NCBI GenBank assembly: GCA_017642335.1
Contig: JAGCPF010000032.1
Coordinates: 115,442-179,441, forward strand
Reading direction: 5' to 3'
Origin: Fibrobacter sp.
GTDB lineage: Bacteria; Fibrobacterota; Fibrobacteria; Fibrobacterales; Fibrobacteraceae
DNA: 64,000 bases
Shown: positions 62,759 through 64,000 of the stretch, one piece after another
How the letters are laid out: each line of letters starts with the position of its first letter
Numbering within the stretch: the first letter of the stretch is position 1
Notes under the pieces: generated by a model
Told to the model about the DNA's origin: nothing
The model's input: the letters and a program-made list of their open reading frames with translations, nothing else
Databases searched by the model: none
Translations under genes and position numbers: made by a program

Positions 62759-64000
62759 TTACTTCTTCGGGAGCTTGACTTCCTTGCCGAAGTCCACGTT
62801 CGTCTTGTTGCCGAGCAACAGAGCGCGGGTCTTGAGCGGGAGGCCATAGCAACGGATGAAGCCCGTAGCATCCTTCTGGTCGTACATGTCGACGTCGGTG
62901 AATCCGCCGAGGCCCATGTCGTAGAGGCTGTAGGGGCTCTTGATGCCGGCCGGGATGATGTTACCCTTGTAGAGCTTGAGGGTCACGTCACCGGTAACAA
63001 CCTTGTTGACTTCGGCGAAGAAGGCGTCCATAGCCTGGCGGAGCGGAGTGAACCACTGGCCATTGTACACGAGGTTCGCGTACGTCATGGACATCTTCTG
63101 GGCTTCGAACAAGGTTTCCTTGTCGAGCACCAGCTGCTGCAGGCATTCGTGAGCCTTGTACAGGAGCGTGCCACCCGGAGTTTCGTACACGCCGCGGCTC
63201 TTGAGGCCAACGAGGCGGTTTTCAACGATGTCCAGGAGACCGCAAGCATTCTTGCCGCCAATCTTGTTCAGGTATTCGAGGAGTTCGACAGCACCCATCT
63301 TCTTGCCGTCGATAGCCACCGGATTACCCTTATCGAAGGTAATCGTCACGTGGTCGGCCTTGTTCGGGGCCTTTTCATACGTGTTGGTGTGCTTGAGAAA
63401 TTCGTACTTGTGTTCCTGTTCCGGGAATTCCAGGACGCCACCTTCGTGAGAGAGGTGCCACAGGTTACCGTCTTCGGAGTAAATCTTCTTCTTGCTGATG
63501 CCGTTCAGCGGAATCTTGTGAGCGGCGGCGTAGTCGATAGCGTCTTCGCGGCTATGGAACGTCCACTTCGGATCCTTCCACGGAGCGATGATTTCGAGCT
63601 TCGGGTTGAGAGCGGCGTAGGTCAGTTCGAAACGGACCTGGTCGTTACCCTTACCGGTAGCACCGTGAGCAACAGCGTAGGCGCCTTCCTTTTCAGCAAT
63701 CTTCACCTGGTACTTGGCGATGAGCGGACGGGCGAAAGAAGTACCCAGGAGGTAGGTACCTTCGTACTTGGCACCGGCGCGAACGGTCGGCCAAACGTAG
63801 TCTTCAAGGAATTCCTTCTTGAGGTCGAGAACGTAGCACTTGGAAGCGCCAGTCTTGAGAGCCTTGTCTTCGAGGGCCTTAGCGTCCGGGAAGTCGTTCT
63901 GACCGAGGTCGGCGGCGAAAGCGATCACTTCGCAGTCGTAGTTTTCCTTGAGCCAGGGGATGATGATGGAAGTATCGAGTCCACCGCTATAAGCGAGGAC
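62759..64000 (-). CDS. argG: argininosuccinate synthase (5' end cut by window edge)
   Basis: The last 413 codons of a minus-strand gene; only the first few residues are missing at the right edge. The frame at the edge reads [17 protein letters not shown], the ATP-pyrophosphatase loop of Arg[39 protein letters not shown] and the C-terminal [16 protein letters not shown] segment follow. It joins citrulline and aspartate in arginine synthesis. A terminator follows. Confidence 0.96.
   Translation of the reverse strand, partial: VLAYSGGLDTSIIIPWLKENYDCEVIAFAADLGQNDFPDAKALEDKALKTGASKCYVLDLKKEFLEDYVWPTVRAGAKYEGTYLLGTSFARPLIAKYQVKIAEKEGAYAVAHGATGKGNDQVRFELTYAALNPKLEIIAPWKDPKWTFHSREDAIDYAAAHKIPLNGISKKKIYSEDGNLWHLSHEGGVLEFPEQEHKYEFLKHTNTYEKAPNKADHVTITFDKGNPVAIDGKKMGAVELLEYLNKIGGKNACGLLDIVENRLVGLKSRGVYETPGGTLLYKAHECLQQLVLDKETLFEAQKMSMTYANLVYNGQWFTPLRQAMDAFFAEVNKVVTGDVTLKLYKGNIIPAGIKSPYSLYDMGLGGFTDVDMYDQKDATGFIRCYGLPLKTRALLLGNKTNVDFGKEVKLPKK

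Overview
The window looks like chromosomal DNA of a Fibrobacter-type bacterium (phylum Fibrobacterota). The clues are a protein with 'Fibrobacter succinogenes major paralogous' (FISUMP) domains at 31.3-32.3 kb, many short outer-membrane lipoproteins, porin-like and LptD-type outer-membrane proteins, a meso-diaminopimelate MurE, pyruvate formate-lyase, and a dcw cluster with overlapping genes. Housekeeping DNA is moderately GC-rich. The CRISPR island is visibly AT-rich.

Layout. 1-17.4 kb is mostly envelope and housekeeping genes on the minus strand: a partial LplT/Aas-like transporter, lipoproteins, ribosomal protein L31 type B, an lptD-maf-rodZ-hisB operon, a PDZ protein, a nucleotidase-type HAD hydrolase, dGTPase, a fused CcsBA cytochrome c synthase, a PPP-type phosphatase and CvfB. 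A gene-free stretch (12.5-13.2 kb) holds a regular four-unit array of dyads (period 84-85 bp) beside REP-like hairpins. 17.4-29.3 kb is accessory DNA: a nonsense-disrupted Rpn-type nuclease gene, a metallophosphoesterase, an AbiEi/AbiEii toxin-antitoxin pair, and a complete type V-A CRISPR-Cas locus (cas12a, cas4, cas1, cas2, leader, 32 full repeats plus one truncated repeat). 29.3-47.2 kb carries outer-membrane proteins, a PAP2 phosphatase, an ArsR-methyltransferase fusion, a 36-residue membrane protein, a YfhO-family membrane protein, RsmE, an HD-GYP protein, and adjacent pflB and purT. 47.4-61.3 kb is the dcw cluster (mraZ, rsmH, ftsL, ftsI, murE, murF, ftsW, murG, murC, ftsQ, ftsA, ftsZ) without mraY or murD. 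An uncharacterised envelope protein and the 3' part of argG end the window.

How genes work together. Cas12a retains every nuclease catalytic residue, and Cas4-Cas1-Cas2 retain theirs, so adaptation and interference both look functional. A strong intrinsic-terminator-like hairpin lies between cas12a and cas4 and takes in the cas4 ribosome-binding region, so the adaptation genes may be attenuated relative to the effector. A 50-bp near-perfect palindrome precedes cas12a, and nested inverted repeats precede abiEi. The dcw cluster starts with a recognisable MraZ operator (three GTGGTA sites). PflB makes formate and PurT consumes it in purine synthesis; their genes are adjacent and co-oriented.

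Limits: family calls come from reading motifs by eye, with no database search. Spacer targets, structure predictions and promoter calls are unverified.
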